Positions 35,713 through 44,970 of a stretch of DNA of 64,000 nt are shown in pieces. The number at the start of each line of letters is the position of its first letter. Within the stretch, counting starts at the first letter, position 1. The DNA comes from Streptomyces sp. NBC_01463. Lineage in GTDB: Bacteria; Actinomycetota; Actinomycetes; Streptomycetales; Streptomycetaceae. Under the pieces are notes generated by a model that saw nothing but the letters and a program-made list of their open reading frames with translations, ran no database searches and was not told the origin of the DNA. Position numbers and translations under genes: made by a program. Location: positions 6,758,001-6,822,000 of the forward strand of contig CP109468.1 of the NCBI GenBank assembly GCA_036227345.1, in the 5' to 3' direction.

Positions 35713-36726
35713 GTGGACGTTTCATGGACCCTCTGGGCGCTGACCATCTTTGGTCTGTGCGCCCTCATCGCCGTCGACTTCTTCATCGGGCGCAAGCCCC
35801 ATGACGTGTCGACCAAGGAAGCCGGAATCTGGACGATCGTCTGGATCGCGCTGGCCGCCCTCTTCGGGCTCGGACTGCTCGTCTCCGGGGAGAGCCAGGC
35901 CTCGGGCGAGTTCTTCGCCGGCTACATCACCGAGAAATCGCTGAGCGTCGACAACCTCTTCGTCTTCGTGCTGATCATGGCGAAGTTCTCGGTGCCCTCC
36001 CACCTCCAGCAGCGGGTGCTGCTGATCGGTGTGCTGATCGCCCTGGTGCTGCGAGCGATCTTCATCGCGGCGGGCGCCGCGGTCATCGCCAACTTCTCGT
36101 GGGTCTTCTACATCTTCGGCGCGTTCCTGATCTACACCGCCTGGAAGCTCATCCAGGAGGCGCGGGCCGACGAGGAGGAAGAGGAGTTCGAGGAGAACCG
36201 CCTCCTCAAGAACATCGAGCGCCGCTTCGGCGTCGCCGACCGATACCACGGCACCAAGCTGTTCATCCGCAACAACGGCAAGCGCGTCCTGACGCCCCTG
36301 ATGGTCGTCATGCTCGCCATCGGCACCACCGATGTGCTGTTCGCGCTGGACTCCATCCCCGCGATCTTCGGCCTGACCCAGGACCCGTACATCGTGTTCA
36401 CCGCGAACGCGTTCGCGCTGATGGGGCTGCGGCAGCTGTACTTCCTGATCGGCGGCCTGCTCAAGAAGCTGGTCCACCTCAGCTACGGGCTCTCGGTCAT
36501 CCTCGGCTTCATCGGCATCAAGCTGGTGCTGCACGCGCTGCACGAGTCCGGGGTGCACGTCCCCGAGATCTCCATCCCGGTCTCGCTCGGCGTCATCTGC
36601 GGGGTGCTGGTGATCACCACGATCACCAGCCTGATCGCCAACAAGAAGCAGGCCGAGGCGGACGCCGCGGCCGAGACGGCGAAGTCCGAGGACGCCTCGG
36701 ACAAGGGCGCCGGCATCGAGGCCTGA
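35713..36726 (+). CDS. TerC/Alx family membrane protein, probable Mn2+ exporter
   Basis: This 337-residue integral membrane protein has about 8-9 hydrophobic helices. The TerC signatures ITEKSLSVDNLFVFVLIM and TTDVLFALDSIPAIFGLTQD contain the metal-liganding Asp residues within the membrane. A cytoplasmic charged loop (RADEEEEEFEENRLLK) separates the halves. TerC/MeeF/Alx members export manganese and help load metal onto secreted enzymes. The GTG start is at 35713. The riboswitch in its leader predicts induction by Mn2+. Confidence 0.93.
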   Translation: MDVSWTLWALTIFGLCALIAVDFFIGRKPHDVSTKEAGIWTIVWIALAALFGLGLLVSGESQASGEFFAGYITEKSLSVDNLFVFVLIMAKFSVPSHLQQRVLLIGVLIALVLRAIFIAAGAAVIANFSWVFYIFGAFLIYTAWKLIQEARADEEEEEFEENRLLKNIERRFGVADRYHGTKLFIRNNGKRVLTPLMVVMLAIGTTDVLFALDSIPAIFGLTQDPYIVFTANAFALMGLRQLYFLIGGLLKKLVHLSYGLSVILGFIGIKLVLHALHESGVHVPEISIPVSLGVICGVLVITTITSLIANKKQAEADAAAETAKSEDASDKGAGIEA

Positions 36727-36731
36727 GCGAC

Positions 36732-36774
36732 GGCGGGGGTAGGGATGCGCGAGCCGCGCATCCCTACCCCCGCC
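36732..36774. terminator. Strong bidirectional terminator between terC and MBL gene
   Basis: A 19-bp perfect stem (36732-36750 with 36756-36774) has a 5-nt loop, GAGCC. It lies between converging genes. Confidence 0.88.
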
Positions 36775-36781
36775 TCCGTCG

Positions 36782-37438
36782 TCACCAGCCCCGGGCGCGC
36801 CACTCCGGCAGCCGCGGACGCTCGTCGCCGAGCGTCGTGTCGTGGCCGTGGCCCGGGTAGACCCAGGTCTCGTCGGGCAGCGGGGCGAAGAGCCTGGTCT
36901 CCACGTCGTGCAGCAGGCTCGCGAACGCCTCGGGGTCCTTGTGCGTGTTGCCGACCCCGCCCGGGAAGAGGCAGTCCCCGGTGAACAGGTGCGGAGCGCC
37001 GTGCGGGTCGTCGTAGACGAGCGCGATCGAGCCCGGGGTGTGGCCGGTCAGATGGCGGGCGGTCAGCGCGACCTGCCCGACCCGGATCGTGTCGCCGTCC
37101 TCGACGAGCACATCGGTCGCGACCGGGATGCCCTCGGCGTCGTACCGCCCGGCATAGGTGCGCGCGCCGGTGGCCGCGACCACCTCGCCCAGCGCCTGCC
37201 AGTGGTCCCCGTGCCGGTGGGTGGTGACGACGGAGACGATCGAGTCGTCACCGATCAGCCGGAGCAGGGTCGCGGCGTCGGCGGCCGCGTCGATCAGGAG
37301 CTGCTCGCCGGTGGCCCGGCAGCGCAGCAGATAGGCGTTGTTGTTCATCGGGCCGACGGCGACCTTGGAGATCATCAGATCCGTCAACTCGTGTACGTCC
37401 GCGCGCCCGCCGACCTTGACCGCTCCGCTGTACGTCAT
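36782..37438 (-). CDS. MBL-fold metallohydrolase, glyoxalase II-like
   Basis: This 218-residue hydrolase has the metallo-beta-lactamase metal site THRHGDHW, with LTGHTPGSIALVYDD, LFTGDCLFPGGVGN and YPGHGHDTTLGDERP. The layout matches glyoxalase II or persulfide-dioxygenase-like hydrolases. It has no signal peptide, so it acts in the cytoplasm. It lies 10 bp after the MDMPI-type gene on the same strand and is likely co-transcribed with it. Confidence 0.9.
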   Translation of the reverse strand: MTYSGAVKVGGRADVHELTDLMISKVAVGPMNNNAYLLRCRATGEQLLIDAAADAATLLRLIGDDSIVSVVTTHRHGDHWQALGEVVAATGARTYAGRYDAEGIPVATDVLVEDGDTIRVGQVALTARHLTGHTPGSIALVYDDPHGAPHLFTGDCLFPGGVGNTHKDPEAFASLLHDVETRLFAPLPDETWVYPGHGHDTTLGDERPRLPEWRARGW

Positions 37439-37448
37439 ACGTCTCAGC

Positions 37449-38138
37449 CTATAGCGGGGGCAGTGCGGGCAGGGCGCCGCCTTCGACGGTCAGCGCGGAC
37501 CCGTCGCGCCGCCCGCTGAGCCAGCCGAGCAGCTCGGACGCCGTGCCGCGGACGGTGGCGGGGCCCCCCTCGGCGCCGCCGCCCGTCGTCCAGGTCCGGC
37601 CCGCGTCGTCGGCCACGTCCGTCGGGACGACGTCGGCGTGCCCGGCGAAGCGCTCGGCCAGGAAGTCGATCTGCCGGATGGTGAACTCGTCCGGCAGGTC
37701 CTCCAGCTCGTAGCCGATGCCCAGATCGACATGGTGCAGCTCGACCTCGACGCGGCGGCGGTAGGGAATCCGGGACGCGGAGTCCGTCACACCGTTGCGG
37801 AGCTCCACCGTGCGTGACCAGTCGGCCGGGGCCGCGGCGGCGGCCACGAAACGGTCCGCGCTCGCGCCCAGGTCGGCGAGCTGTTCCGCCCGCGGGCGGG
37901 GGGCGTCCCGCTCGATGTCGCGGTCGCGGGTTTCGCTGTCTGCGTACATCGGCCGGCCCTGGAGAACATTTACCAGCGCGTCGGCGTTACGTGAAAGGTG
38001 CGCGACGACATGACCGCGGCTCCAGCCCGGCAGGCGCGACGGTTCGGCGAGTGCCGCGTCGTCCAGTTTCTCCGTGGCGCTGAGCAGTCGATCGGTCGCT
38101 TGCCGCAGTGCGGCCAGGTCGTGCGCGTGATCAATCAT
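37449..38138 (-). CDS. Maleylpyruvate isomerase-family (DinB-like) protein
   Basis: This 229-residue protein begins at ATG 38138 with [20 protein letters not shown] and [20 protein letters not shown]. This is the MDMPI N-terminal metal-binding domain (His in HVVAHL), followed by [16 protein letters not shown] and a C-terminal domain. Family members use mycothiol in maleylpyruvate isomerisation or detoxification. Its neighbour is an MBL hydrolase of glyoxalase II type, so a mycothiol-linked detoxification pair is plausible (inference). It is divergent from uvrA. Confidence 0.87.
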   Translation of the reverse strand: MIDHAHDLAALRQATDRLLSATEKLDDAALAEPSRLPGWSRGHVVAHLSRNADALVNVLQGRPMYADSETRDRDIERDAPRPRAEQLADLGASADRFVAAAAAPADWSRTVELRNGVTDSASRIPYRRRVEVELHHVDLGIGYELEDLPDEFTIRQIDFLAERFAGHADVVPTDVADDAGRTWTTGGGAEGGPATVRGTASELLGWLSGRRDGSALTVEGGALPALPPL

Positions 38139-38218
38139 GGGGCCGAGCCTAGCCCCGCCACTCATTCGGGTGAAGGAGTCATCAGCCGTCCGTAAATCGA
38201 ATGCGCGTGCTATACGCT

Positions 38219-38235
38219 CGAAGCCGAAAGCTTCG
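38219..38235. promoter_or_regulatory. Inverted repeat in the uvrA upstream region
   Basis: CGAAGC (38219-38224) and GCTTCG (38230-38235) form a perfect 6-5-6 inverted repeat 79 bp before the uvrA start. It does not match the actinobacterial LexA box (TCGAAC-N4-GTTCGA) well. It may be a regulator site or mRNA leader hairpin. Confidence 0.35.
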
Positions 38236-38313
38236 TACACCGCTGTGGCACCCCCCATACCCTGGGACAGGGGCTCAGTTCCCCCGCTTCTCTCTAGAAA
38301 GGTGCGGACCGGC

Positions 38314-41300
38314 GTGGCCGACCGTCTCATCGTCCGTGGCGCTCGCGAGCACAACCTCAAGAACGTCTCGCTCGACCTCCCCCGCGACTCCCTCATCGTC
38401 TTCACCGGGCTCTCCGGGTCGGGCAAGTCGTCGCTCGCGTTCGACACGATCTTCGCCGAGGGCCAGCGGCGCTACGTGGAGTCACTCTCCTCGTACGCCC
38501 GGCAGTTCCTCGGCCAGATGGACAAGCCGGACGTCGACTTCATCGAGGGCCTGTCGCCCGCTGTCTCCATCGACCAGAAGTCGACCTCGCGCAACCCGCG
38601 CTCGACGGTCGGCACGATCACCGAGGTCTACGACTACCTCCGGCTGCTCTTCGCCAGGATCGGCAAGCCGCACTGCCCCGAGTGCGGCCGTCCGATCTCG
38701 CGCCAGTCGCCGCAGGCCATCGTGGACAAGGTCCTCGGCCTGCCCGAGGGCAGCCGCTTCCAGGTGCTCTCGCCGCTGGTGCGCGAGCGCAAGGGCGAGT
38801 TCGTGGACCTCTTCGCCGACCTCCAGACCAAGGGGTACAGCAGGGCCAGGGTCGACGGCGCGACCATCCAGCTCTCCGAGCCGCCCACGCTCAAGAAGCA
38901 GGAGAAGCACACCATCGAGGTGGTCATCGACCGCCTCACGGTGAAGGACAGCGCCAAGCGCCGGCTGACCGACTCGGTCGAGACCGCGCTCGGCCTCTCC
39001 GGCGGCATGGTCGTGCTCGACTTCGTCGACCTCCCCGAGGACGACCCCGAGCGCGAGCGGATGTACTCCGAGCACCTCTACTGCCCGTACGACGACCTCT
39101 CCTTCGAGGAGCTGGAGCCGCGCTCCTTCTCCTTCAACTCCCCCTTCGGCGCCTGCCCCGACTGCACGGGCATCGGCACGCGGATGGAGGTCGACCCCGA
39201 GCTGATCGTCCCGGACGAGGAGAAGTCCCTCGACGAGGGCGCGATCCACCCCTGGTCGCACGGCCACACCAAGGAGTACTTCGGCCGCCAGATCAACGCC
39301 CTGGCCGAAGCCCTCGGATTCCGTACGGACATCCCCTGGGCCGGGCTGCCGCAGCGCGCCAAGAAGGCGCTGCTGTTCGGGCACAAGATCCAGACCGAGG
39401 TCCGCTACCGCAACCGTTACGGGCGCGAGCGCGCCTACACCACGCCCTCCTTCGAAGGTGCGGTGCAGTTCGTCAAGAGGCGGCACTCCGAGGCGGAGAG
39501 CGACTCCAGCCGGGAGCGCTTCGAGGGCTACATGCGCGAGGTGCCCTGCCCCACCTGTGAGGGCACCCGCCTCAAGCCGATCGTCCTCGCGGTCACCGTG
39601 ATGGAGAAGTCCATCGCCCAGGTCGCCGCGATGTCGATCAGCGAGTGCGCCGAGTTCCTCGGCCGGATGAAGCTGAACGCCCGCGACAAGAAGATCGCCG
39701 AGCGGGTGCTCAAGGAGGTCAACGAGCGGCTGAAGTTCCTGGTCGACGTGGGCCTGGACTATCTGTCGCTGAACCGCGCGGCGGGCACCCTGTCCGGCGG
39801 CGAGGCCCAGCGCATCCGGCTCGCCACCCAGATCGGCTCCGGCCTGGTCGGCGTGCTCTACGTGCTGGACGAGCCGTCCATCGGCCTGCACCAGCGCGAC
39901 AACCACCGGCTGATCGAGACCCTGGTCCGGCTCCGCGACATGGGCAACACGCTCATCGTCGTCGAGCACGACGAGGACACCATCAAGGTCGCCGACTGGG
40001 TCGTCGACATCGGCCCCGGCGCCGGCGAGCACGGCGGCAAGGTGGTCCACTCCGGATCGCTCAAGGAGCTGCTGGCCAACGACAAGTCGATCACCGGTCA
40101 GTATCTGACCGGCAAGCGGTCGATCGAGATGCCCGAGATCAGGCGTCCCGTCGACCCCGCGCGGCTGCTCACGGTCCACGGCGCCCGGGAGAACAACCTC
40201 CAGGACATCGACGTGTCCTTCCCGCTCGGCGTGCTGACCGCCGTGACCGGAGTCTCCGGCTCCGGCAAGTCGACCCTGGTCAACGACATCCTCTACACCC
40301 ACCTGGCCCGCGAGCTGAACGGCGCCAAGTCGGTGCCCGGCCGCCACACCCGGGTCGACGGCGACGACCTCGTCGACAAGGTGGTGCACGTCGACCAGTC
40401 GCCCATCGGCCGCACACCCCGGTCCAACCCGGCCACGTACACCGGTGTCTTCGACCACGTCCGCCGGCTGTTCGCGGAGACGATGGAGGCCAAGGTCCGC
40501 GGCTATCTGCCGGGCCGGTTCTCCTTCAACGTCAAGGGCGGCCGCTGCGAGAACTGCTCCGGCGACGGCACCATCAAGATCGAGATGAACTTCCTGCCGG
40601 ACGTGTACGTCCCGTGCGAGGTCTGCCACGGAGCGCGCTACAACCGGGAGACCCTGGAGGTCCACTACAAGGGCAAGTCCATCGCCGAGGTGCTGGACAT
40701 GCCGATCGAGGAGGGCCTGGACTTCTTCGAGGCCGTCCCGACCATCGCCCGTCACCTGCGGACGCTCAACGAGGTCGGTCTCGGATACGTCAGGCTCGGG
40801 CAGTCCGCGCCGACGCTCTCCGGCGGCGAGGCCCAGCGCGTGAAGCTGGCCAGCGAACTCCAGAAGCGCTCGACGGGACGCACGGTCTATGTGCTGGACG
40901 AGCCGACCACCGGTCTGCACTTCGAGGACATCTCCAAGCTGATCAAGGTGCTCTCCGGCCTGGTCGACAAGGGCAACTCGGTGATCGTCATCGAGCACAA
41001 CCTCGATGTCGTCAAGACCGCCGACTGGGTCATCGACATGGGACCCGAGGGGGGCAACGGCGGTGGACTGGTCATCGCCGAGGGCACTCCGGAGTTCGTG
41101 GCGGGTGTCCCCGCAAGCCACACCGGAAAGTTCCTCCAGGGCATCCTGGACGCGGACCGGGTGAGCGAGGCCGCCGTGCCCTCGGCGCGCAAGCCCGCCC
41201 GGAAGACGGCGGCCAAGAAGGCCGTCGCCGCGAAGTCGGCCCCCGCCAGGAAGACGGCCACGGCGAAGGCCGCGGCGACGAAGACGGCGAAGGCCGCGGC

Positions 41301-41385
41301 GACGAAGACGGGGACGGCGAAGGCGGGTACGGCTGCGGCGAAGAAGCCCGCGGCCAAGAAGGCGACCCGCGCGCGCAAGGCCTGA
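38314..41385 (+). CDS. uvrA: Excinuclease ABC subunit A, with Lys/Ala-rich tail
   Basis: This 1023-residue ABC ATPase loads UvrB at DNA lesions. The first ATP site is GLSGSGKSS, the second GVSGSGKST. Zinc modules are [19 protein letters not shown], and [13 protein letters not shown] with [11 protein letters not shown] signatures are [12 protein letters not shown] and [15 protein letters not shown] 38314 gives the usual N-terminus ([17 protein letters not shown]). GTG 38302 is an alternative. The last approximately 70 residues are repeats of KTAAKK and KTAKAAATK, extending beyond the usual approximately 940-residue length. Confidence 0.97.
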   Translation: MADRLIVRGAREHNLKNVSLDLPRDSLIVFTGLSGSGKSSLAFDTIFAEGQRRYVESLSSYARQFLGQMDKPDVDFIEGLSPAVSIDQKSTSRNPRSTVGTITEVYDYLRLLFARIGKPHCPECGRPISRQSPQAIVDKVLGLPEGSRFQVLSPLVRERKGEFVDLFADLQTKGYSRARVDGATIQLSEPPTLKKQEKHTIEVVIDRLTVKDSAKRRLTDSVETALGLSGGMVVLDFVDLPEDDPERERMYSEHLYCPYDDLSFEELEPRSFSFNSPFGACPDCTGIGTRMEVDPELIVPDEEKSLDEGAIHPWSHGHTKEYFGRQINALAEALGFRTDIPWAGLPQRAKKALLFGHKIQTEVRYRNRYGRERAYTTPSFEGAVQFVKRRHSEAESDSSRERFEGYMREVPCPTCEGTRLKPIVLAVTVMEKSIAQVAAMSISECAEFLGRMKLNARDKKIAERVLKEVNERLKFLVDVGLDYLSLNRAAGTLSGGEAQRIRLATQIGSGLVGVLYVLDEPSIGLHQRDNHRLIETLVRLRDMGNTLIVVEHDEDTIKVADWVVDIGPGAGEHGGKVVHSGSLKELLANDKSITGQYLTGKRSIEMPEIRRPVDPARLLTVHGARENNLQDIDVSFPLGVLTAVTGVSGSGKSTLVNDILYTHLARELNGAKSVPGRHTRVDGDDLVDKVVHVDQSPIGRTPRSNPATYTGVFDHVRRLFAETMEAKVRGYLPGRFSFNVKGGRCENCSGDGTIKIEMNFLPDVYVPCEVCHGARYNRETLEVHYKGKSIAEVLDMPIEEGLDFFEAVPTIARHLRTLNEVGLGYVRLGQSAPTLSGGEAQRVKLASELQKRSTGRTVYVLDEPTTGLHFEDISKLIKVLSGLVDKGNSVIVIEHNLDVVKTADWVIDMGPEGGNGGGLVIAEGTPEFVAGVPASHTGKFLQGILDADRVSEAAVPSARKPARKTAAKKAVAAKSAPARKTATAKAAATKTAKAAATKTGTAKAGTAAAKKPAAKKATRARKA

Positions 41386-41433
41386 GGGGACGGCCGGCGC
41401 CGCTCCCCGGCGGCCCGGCCCGATATCCGCTTC

Positions 41434-41467
41434 GAGGCGGCGACCCCTTCCGAGGGGCCGCCGCCTC
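41434..41467 (+). terminator. Hairpin after uvrA
   Basis: A 9-bp stem (41434-41442 with 41459-41467), one mismatch, then 4 more pairs (41444-41447 with 41454-41457) close a 6-nt loop. It is 49 bp past the uvrA stop. Confidence 0.7.
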
Positions 41468-41478
41468 GGCCGTGACCG

Positions 41479-41526
41479 TGTCCTGCACCCGGGCTGACCA
41501 GCTGTCCTGCACCCGTGCGGACCAGG
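41479..41526 (+). repeat. 24-bp imperfect tandem duplication
   Basis: Two adjacent 24-bp units (41479-41502 and 41503-41526) share TGTCCTGCACCCG and GACCAG and differ at a few bases. They lie in the uvrA-to-Rieske gap; nothing else is evident there apart from the uvrA hairpin and the next gene's ribosome site. Confidence 0.6.
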
Positions 41527-41663
41527 CGCGAGCGTGTGCGACCGGCCCGCGCGCGAGGGCGTCCGTCTCCGCCGGTATCGTCGGATACGTCACCGCTGCC
41601 CCTGCCGCCCCAGGCGCCCCGGACAGCCCTGGCACCTCTGCCCCTCTGACCCGTGGAGACCGC

Positions 41664-42092
41664 ATGTCCGGCCAGCCCGCCGCCCGCCGTACCGTGCTGA
41701 AGGGCGCCGCTCTCGCGGGCGTCGCCGGGCTCGGAGTGGCCGCCTGCTCGACCGACTCGAAGCTCGGGCACGCCGAGACGCCGACCCCCACCGCACCCGT
41801 CGAGCTCGGCGCCCCGGACGAGGTGACGGTCGGTGAGTCCAAGCTCTACAGCGAACAGCGCGTCATCGTCAGCTGCCCGGCCAAGGGGCAGTACAAGGCG
41901 TTCAGCGCCCAGTGCACCCACGCGGGCTGCCTGCTGAACAAGGTCGAGAACAACGAGGGGCACTGCCCCTGCCACGGCAGCGTCTTCGACACCACGACCG
42001 GCAAGGCCGTGCACGGCCCCGCGACCGTGCCGCTGCCCTCCGTCCCGGTCAGGGTCGAGGGCGGAAAGCTGATCGCCGGCCCCGACGCCTGA
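41664..42092 (+). CDS. Tat-type Rieske [2Fe-2S] lipoprotein
   Basis: This 142-residue protein starts at ATG 41664, behind GTGGAGAC. The N-terminus has the twin-arginine ARRTVLKG, a hydrophobic core and lipobox GVAAC, so it is predicted to be exported folded and lipid-anchored. The Rieske cluster ligands are CTHAGC and CPCHGS (two Cys and two His). It resembles stand-alone Rieske proteins of streptomycetes; its electron partner is unknown. Confidence 0.9.
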   Translation: MSGQPAARRTVLKGAALAGVAGLGVAACSTDSKLGHAETPTPTAPVELGAPDEVTVGESKLYSEQRVIVSCPAKGQYKAFSAQCTHAGCLLNKVENNEGHCPCHGSVFDTTTGKAVHGPATVPLPSVPVRVEGGKLIAGPDA

Positions 42093-42168
42093 TCCGGCGC
42101 CGAGCGCCTGACCCGACGGCCGACCGGCCCGCCGGCGCCGTGCCGAGCGGACGGTGCGCGGGCCCGCG

Positions 42169-43095
42169 TCACCCCCAGTCCCAGTCGATGCCGACCAGGC
42201 CGGGCCGTACCCCCTGTTCCACCAGGTGAACGGTCCGGTGCCGGCCGGTGAGCGTGAGATCGGCCCGGCCCCCGCGCGGTGCCCCCGCGGAGACCTGGGC
42301 GAATCGCCGGCACCGTACCGGCAGGGCCTCCTCGTCGAACCGGACCTGCAGCACGTACTGCCCGCCACCGAAGCTGAAACCGCGGACGTACTCGCCGCAG
42401 GGCCCGCCCGTACCGTCCTCGAAGCCGTAGCCGAAGAGGTACGTCTCGCCCGCACGCAGCCGGGTGTCGAAGAGCAGCTCGGCGACCAGCACCCCCGCCG
42501 CCGCGTCCCAGCGGACCCGGCCCGTCCGGCAGTTCTCCCGGGCGCTCACCCCGACCCGCGCCGGATCGCAGCCCGGATCGCCGCGGTACACGGCGAGATA
42601 GCGGTCGATGCCGTCGCGGTGGGCGCGCACGACGTGCTGCGAGCTCCGGTCCTGCATCTGACGGCCGGGCCCGATCCGTACCCGCTCCTGATGCCCCACC
42701 GTGTGCAGCCCGCCGTCCGTGGGTGACTCCATCGCGGCGAGCAGCCGCTCCACCGCACCGGACGCCTCCACCAGGGAGCGGTAGGAGCGGGCCGGCGGGC
42801 GGTCGGCGTCGCCGCGGGACCCGTCGGCCCCCAGCAGCCCGAGCAGGGAGTTCCCCGGCAGCTCCAGTACCTCCTCCAGCGCCCTCACGGCCCGCAGGGA
42901 CTCCGGGCGCTGCGGGCGCCGGGCGCCCTGCTGCCAGTAACTGAGGCTGGTCACGCCGACCTTGACCCCCCGGTGCGCCAGATGGTGCTGCACCCGCTGC
43001 AGCGGCAGCCCGCGTACCGAGAGCGCCGTGCGCAGGGCCAGGTGGAACGGGCCGGTGTGCAGCACCTGCGCCAGTTCGGCCTCGGTGTGCTGCAT
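42169..43095 (-). CDS. XRE-type HTH regulator with large C-terminal domain
   Basis: This 308-residue protein starts at ATG 43095, behind GGAGG. The N-terminal HTH covers about 16-75 (LALRTALSVRGLPLQRVQHH, LSYWQQGARRPQRPESL). The C-terminal half (150-308) is beta-rich with FGYGFEDGTGGPCGEYVRGF and may sense a ligand or envelope signal; I do not recognise it. It is divergent from the papain-like protease operon, with repeated GTTCAC motifs in between, so it probably regulates that operon and itself. Confidence 0.82.
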   Translation of the reverse strand: MQHTEAELAQVLHTGPFHLALRTALSVRGLPLQRVQHHLAHRGVKVGVTSLSYWQQGARRPQRPESLRAVRALEEVLELPGNSLLGLLGADGSRGDADRPPARSYRSLVEASGAVERLLAAMESPTDGGLHTVGHQERVRIGPGRQMQDRSSQHVVRAHRDGIDRYLAVYRGDPGCDPARVGVSARENCRTGRVRWDAAAGVLVAELLFDTRLRAGETYLFGYGFEDGTGGPCGEYVRGFSFGGGQYVLQVRFDEEALPVRCRRFAQVSAGAPRGGRADLTLTGRHRTVHLVEQGVRPGLVGIDWDWG

Positions 43096-43106
43096 GGGTC
43101 CTCCAG

Positions 43107-43204
43107 GTGAACGTTCACGGCGGGCGACGGCCGGGCCGCGCCGACAGGGGTGGGGCCGCAGGTGGCCAGGGGGGAGTGTTCACACTCCCGCCACCGGCGT
43201 TCAC
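43107..43204. promoter_or_regulatory. GTTCAC-containing operator sites between XRE gene and protease operon
   Basis: Three sites share GTTCAC. They are the perfect 12-bp palindrome GTGAACGTTCAC (43107-43118), next to the XRE gene's SD; the perfect 7-4-7 inverted repeat GGGAGTG-TTCA-CACTCCC (43171-43188); and GTTCAC at 43198-43203. No other function is evident in the 226-bp gap. Confidence 0.6.
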
Positions 43205-43321
43205 ACCGCGATGTTCCCCCGCATTGAAGCGTGTTGACCCGTTCCGGACAACGGTTGATGCTCCTCGCAGCGTCCGGACGCGCTTCTTGGATCCCCCACC
43301 CCCCGCCCCGGGAGGAACGCC

Positions 43322-43939
43322 ATGCGCAACCGAAGAATCCGGCCGGGCCGGCTGTCGGTGACGGCCGTACTCGCCGCCGTACTGCTCGCCGCACCCACGG
43401 CGACCGCCACCGCCGCCGACCAGCACCACGCCGCCACCGCGGCGTCCGACACCCTTGCCGCCACCCAGCGGCTGAACATCAGCATGCAGGCGCAGCAGAA
43501 GACGAACTGGTGCTGGGCCGCCGCCGGCAACACCATCGCCACCTGGTTCGGCCGGAACTACACCCAGAACCAGTTCTGCAACGCGGCCTTCGGCCGGACC
43601 CAGGGCTACGAGTGCCCCAACTCGCAGGCCTCGCTCGGCAACGTCCAGGACGGTCTGAACTGGGCCGGCATCAACCCCGGCTCGTACGTCACCGGCTGGC
43701 TGCGCTACCCGACCGTGCAGGCCGAGATAGCCGCCGGACGGCCGGTGGAGACCCGCATCCAGTGGTCCTCGGGCGGCGGGCACATGCACGTCCTGTACGG
43801 GTACGACGACGCGAACAGCTGGGTCTACTGGGGCGATCCCTGGCCCTCCAGCAACCGCTACAACTGGGCCTCGCACGCCTGGTACGTGAACAACAGCGAG
43901 TTCTCCTGGACCCACTCGCTCTACCGGATCGGGGCGTGA
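43322..43939 (+). CDS. Secreted papain-like cysteine protease
   Basis: This 205-residue exported protein starts at ATG 43322, behind GGGAGG. A signal peptide (1-31, ending TATAADQ) precedes the mature enzyme, which has NWCWAAAG (catalytic Cys64), GGGHMHVLYG (His154) and WGDPWPSS (Asp172). The Cys-His-Asp order and spacing fit the papain-like C70/C39-type peptidase fold. It is followed 4 bp later by a second secreted protein gene. Confidence 0.85.
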   Translation: MRNRRIRPGRLSVTAVLAAVLLAAPTATATAADQHHAATAASDTLAATQRLNISMQAQQKTNWCWAAAGNTIATWFGRNYTQNQFCNAAFGRTQGYECPNSQASLGNVQDGLNWAGINPGSYVTGWLRYPTVQAEIAAGRPVETRIQWSSGGGHMHVLYGYDDANSWVYWGDPWPSSNRYNWASHAWYVNNSEFSWTHSLYRIGA

Positions 43940-43943
43940 CGGC

Positions 43944-44846
43944 ATGACCTCCACCACCCGTTCCCCGGCCCGCACCGGCGCCCGTACCGCACGCGGCGCG
44001 CGTCCCTTCGCCGCGGCCCTCGCCGCGAGCGGCGTGCTGGCAGGCGCCGCCCTGCTCACCGCGGCCCCGCAGGCGGCCGCCGCCACCGGTCCCTCGGCCA
44101 CCCCCGCGGCCCTGGCGGCGGCCCACGAGGCGGCCACCGACACCACGACCCTGGACACGCTGTCCCGCTTCTTCGCCCGTGAGGGCGCTGTCAGCAGGGC
44201 GGCCGCCGCACCGCGGATCGAGGGCGGGGCCGTGCCCGTGCGCACCCTGTCCGCGGACTTCGTCGCGGGCGAACCCGGGGCGTCCGTCGCCGCACTGGAT
44301 TACCTCGCCAGTACGGCGGTCTCCTCGGACGGGCAGAAGGCGTCCCTCTGGACGCTTCCCGAACCGGGCAAGGACGGGAGCTGGCAGGTGGTGAACATCG
44401 CCACCGGCGACGACGAGGCCCGGTACACGGCGGCCGGTGCCCGCAAGCTGCCCGGCGGCATCGTCTTCCGGGAACCGCAGATCGACGCCTGGTACGTCCA
44501 GAAGGGCGGCCGGGTGCTCCCGCTGGACACGGACGCCGTCCGTGCCGTCGGCAAGGACGGCACCACGCTGGCCGCCTACCGCACCCGGGTACGGGCCGCG
44601 TACGCGGACAAGCTCCCCGGTTCCGGCTACGCCCGCGAGGGCCGGGCGGGCGGCTACGGGCCCTCGGGCGCGAAACCCGCCGGTGGAGGGTCCGGGCCCG
44701 CCATCGCGGCGGACGCGGTCGCGGGCACCACCGCGGACACCGCCATGAGCGCGGCCTCCATGGCGGCGGCGCTGGGCGCCGTCGCCGTACTCGTCCTCTG
44801 CGGCATCAGCGCCCGGCGCCGCCGGGGCCGCAACAGGACCCGGTGA
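43944..44846 (+). CDS. Secreted, C-terminally membrane-anchored protein
   Basis: This 300-residue protein has an N-terminal signal peptide (to about residue 47) and an extracellular domain with [12 protein letters not shown] and [21 protein letters not shown] Gly-rich spacer ([17 protein letters not shown]) and one C-terminal hydrophobic helix ending in [10 protein letters not shown] follow. This is a type I membrane layout without LPXTG. It begins 4 bp after the protease stop and is probably its partner, substrate or inhibitor (inference). No family is recognised. Confidence 0.72.
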   Translation: MTSTTRSPARTGARTARGARPFAAALAASGVLAGAALLTAAPQAAAATGPSATPAALAAAHEAATDTTTLDTLSRFFAREGAVSRAAAAPRIEGGAVPVRTLSADFVAGEPGASVAALDYLASTAVSSDGQKASLWTLPEPGKDGSWQVVNIATGDDEARYTAAGARKLPGGIVFREPQIDAWYVQKGGRVLPLDTDAVRAVGKDGTTLAAYRTRVRAAYADKLPGSGYAREGRAGGYGPSGAKPAGGGSGPAIAADAVAGTTADTAMSAASMAAALGAVAVLVLCGISARRRRGRNRTR

Positions 44847-44970
44847 CCGCGAAGGCCCTTGGGACCCGATGACCCCGTGCTCCGGGACACGTGACCCCAC
44901 CCCGTGTCCCGGAGCGCGGCGCCGCTCACGGGCACCCGTGCTGTCACTGCCCGCCAGTAGGGTGGGAGGC

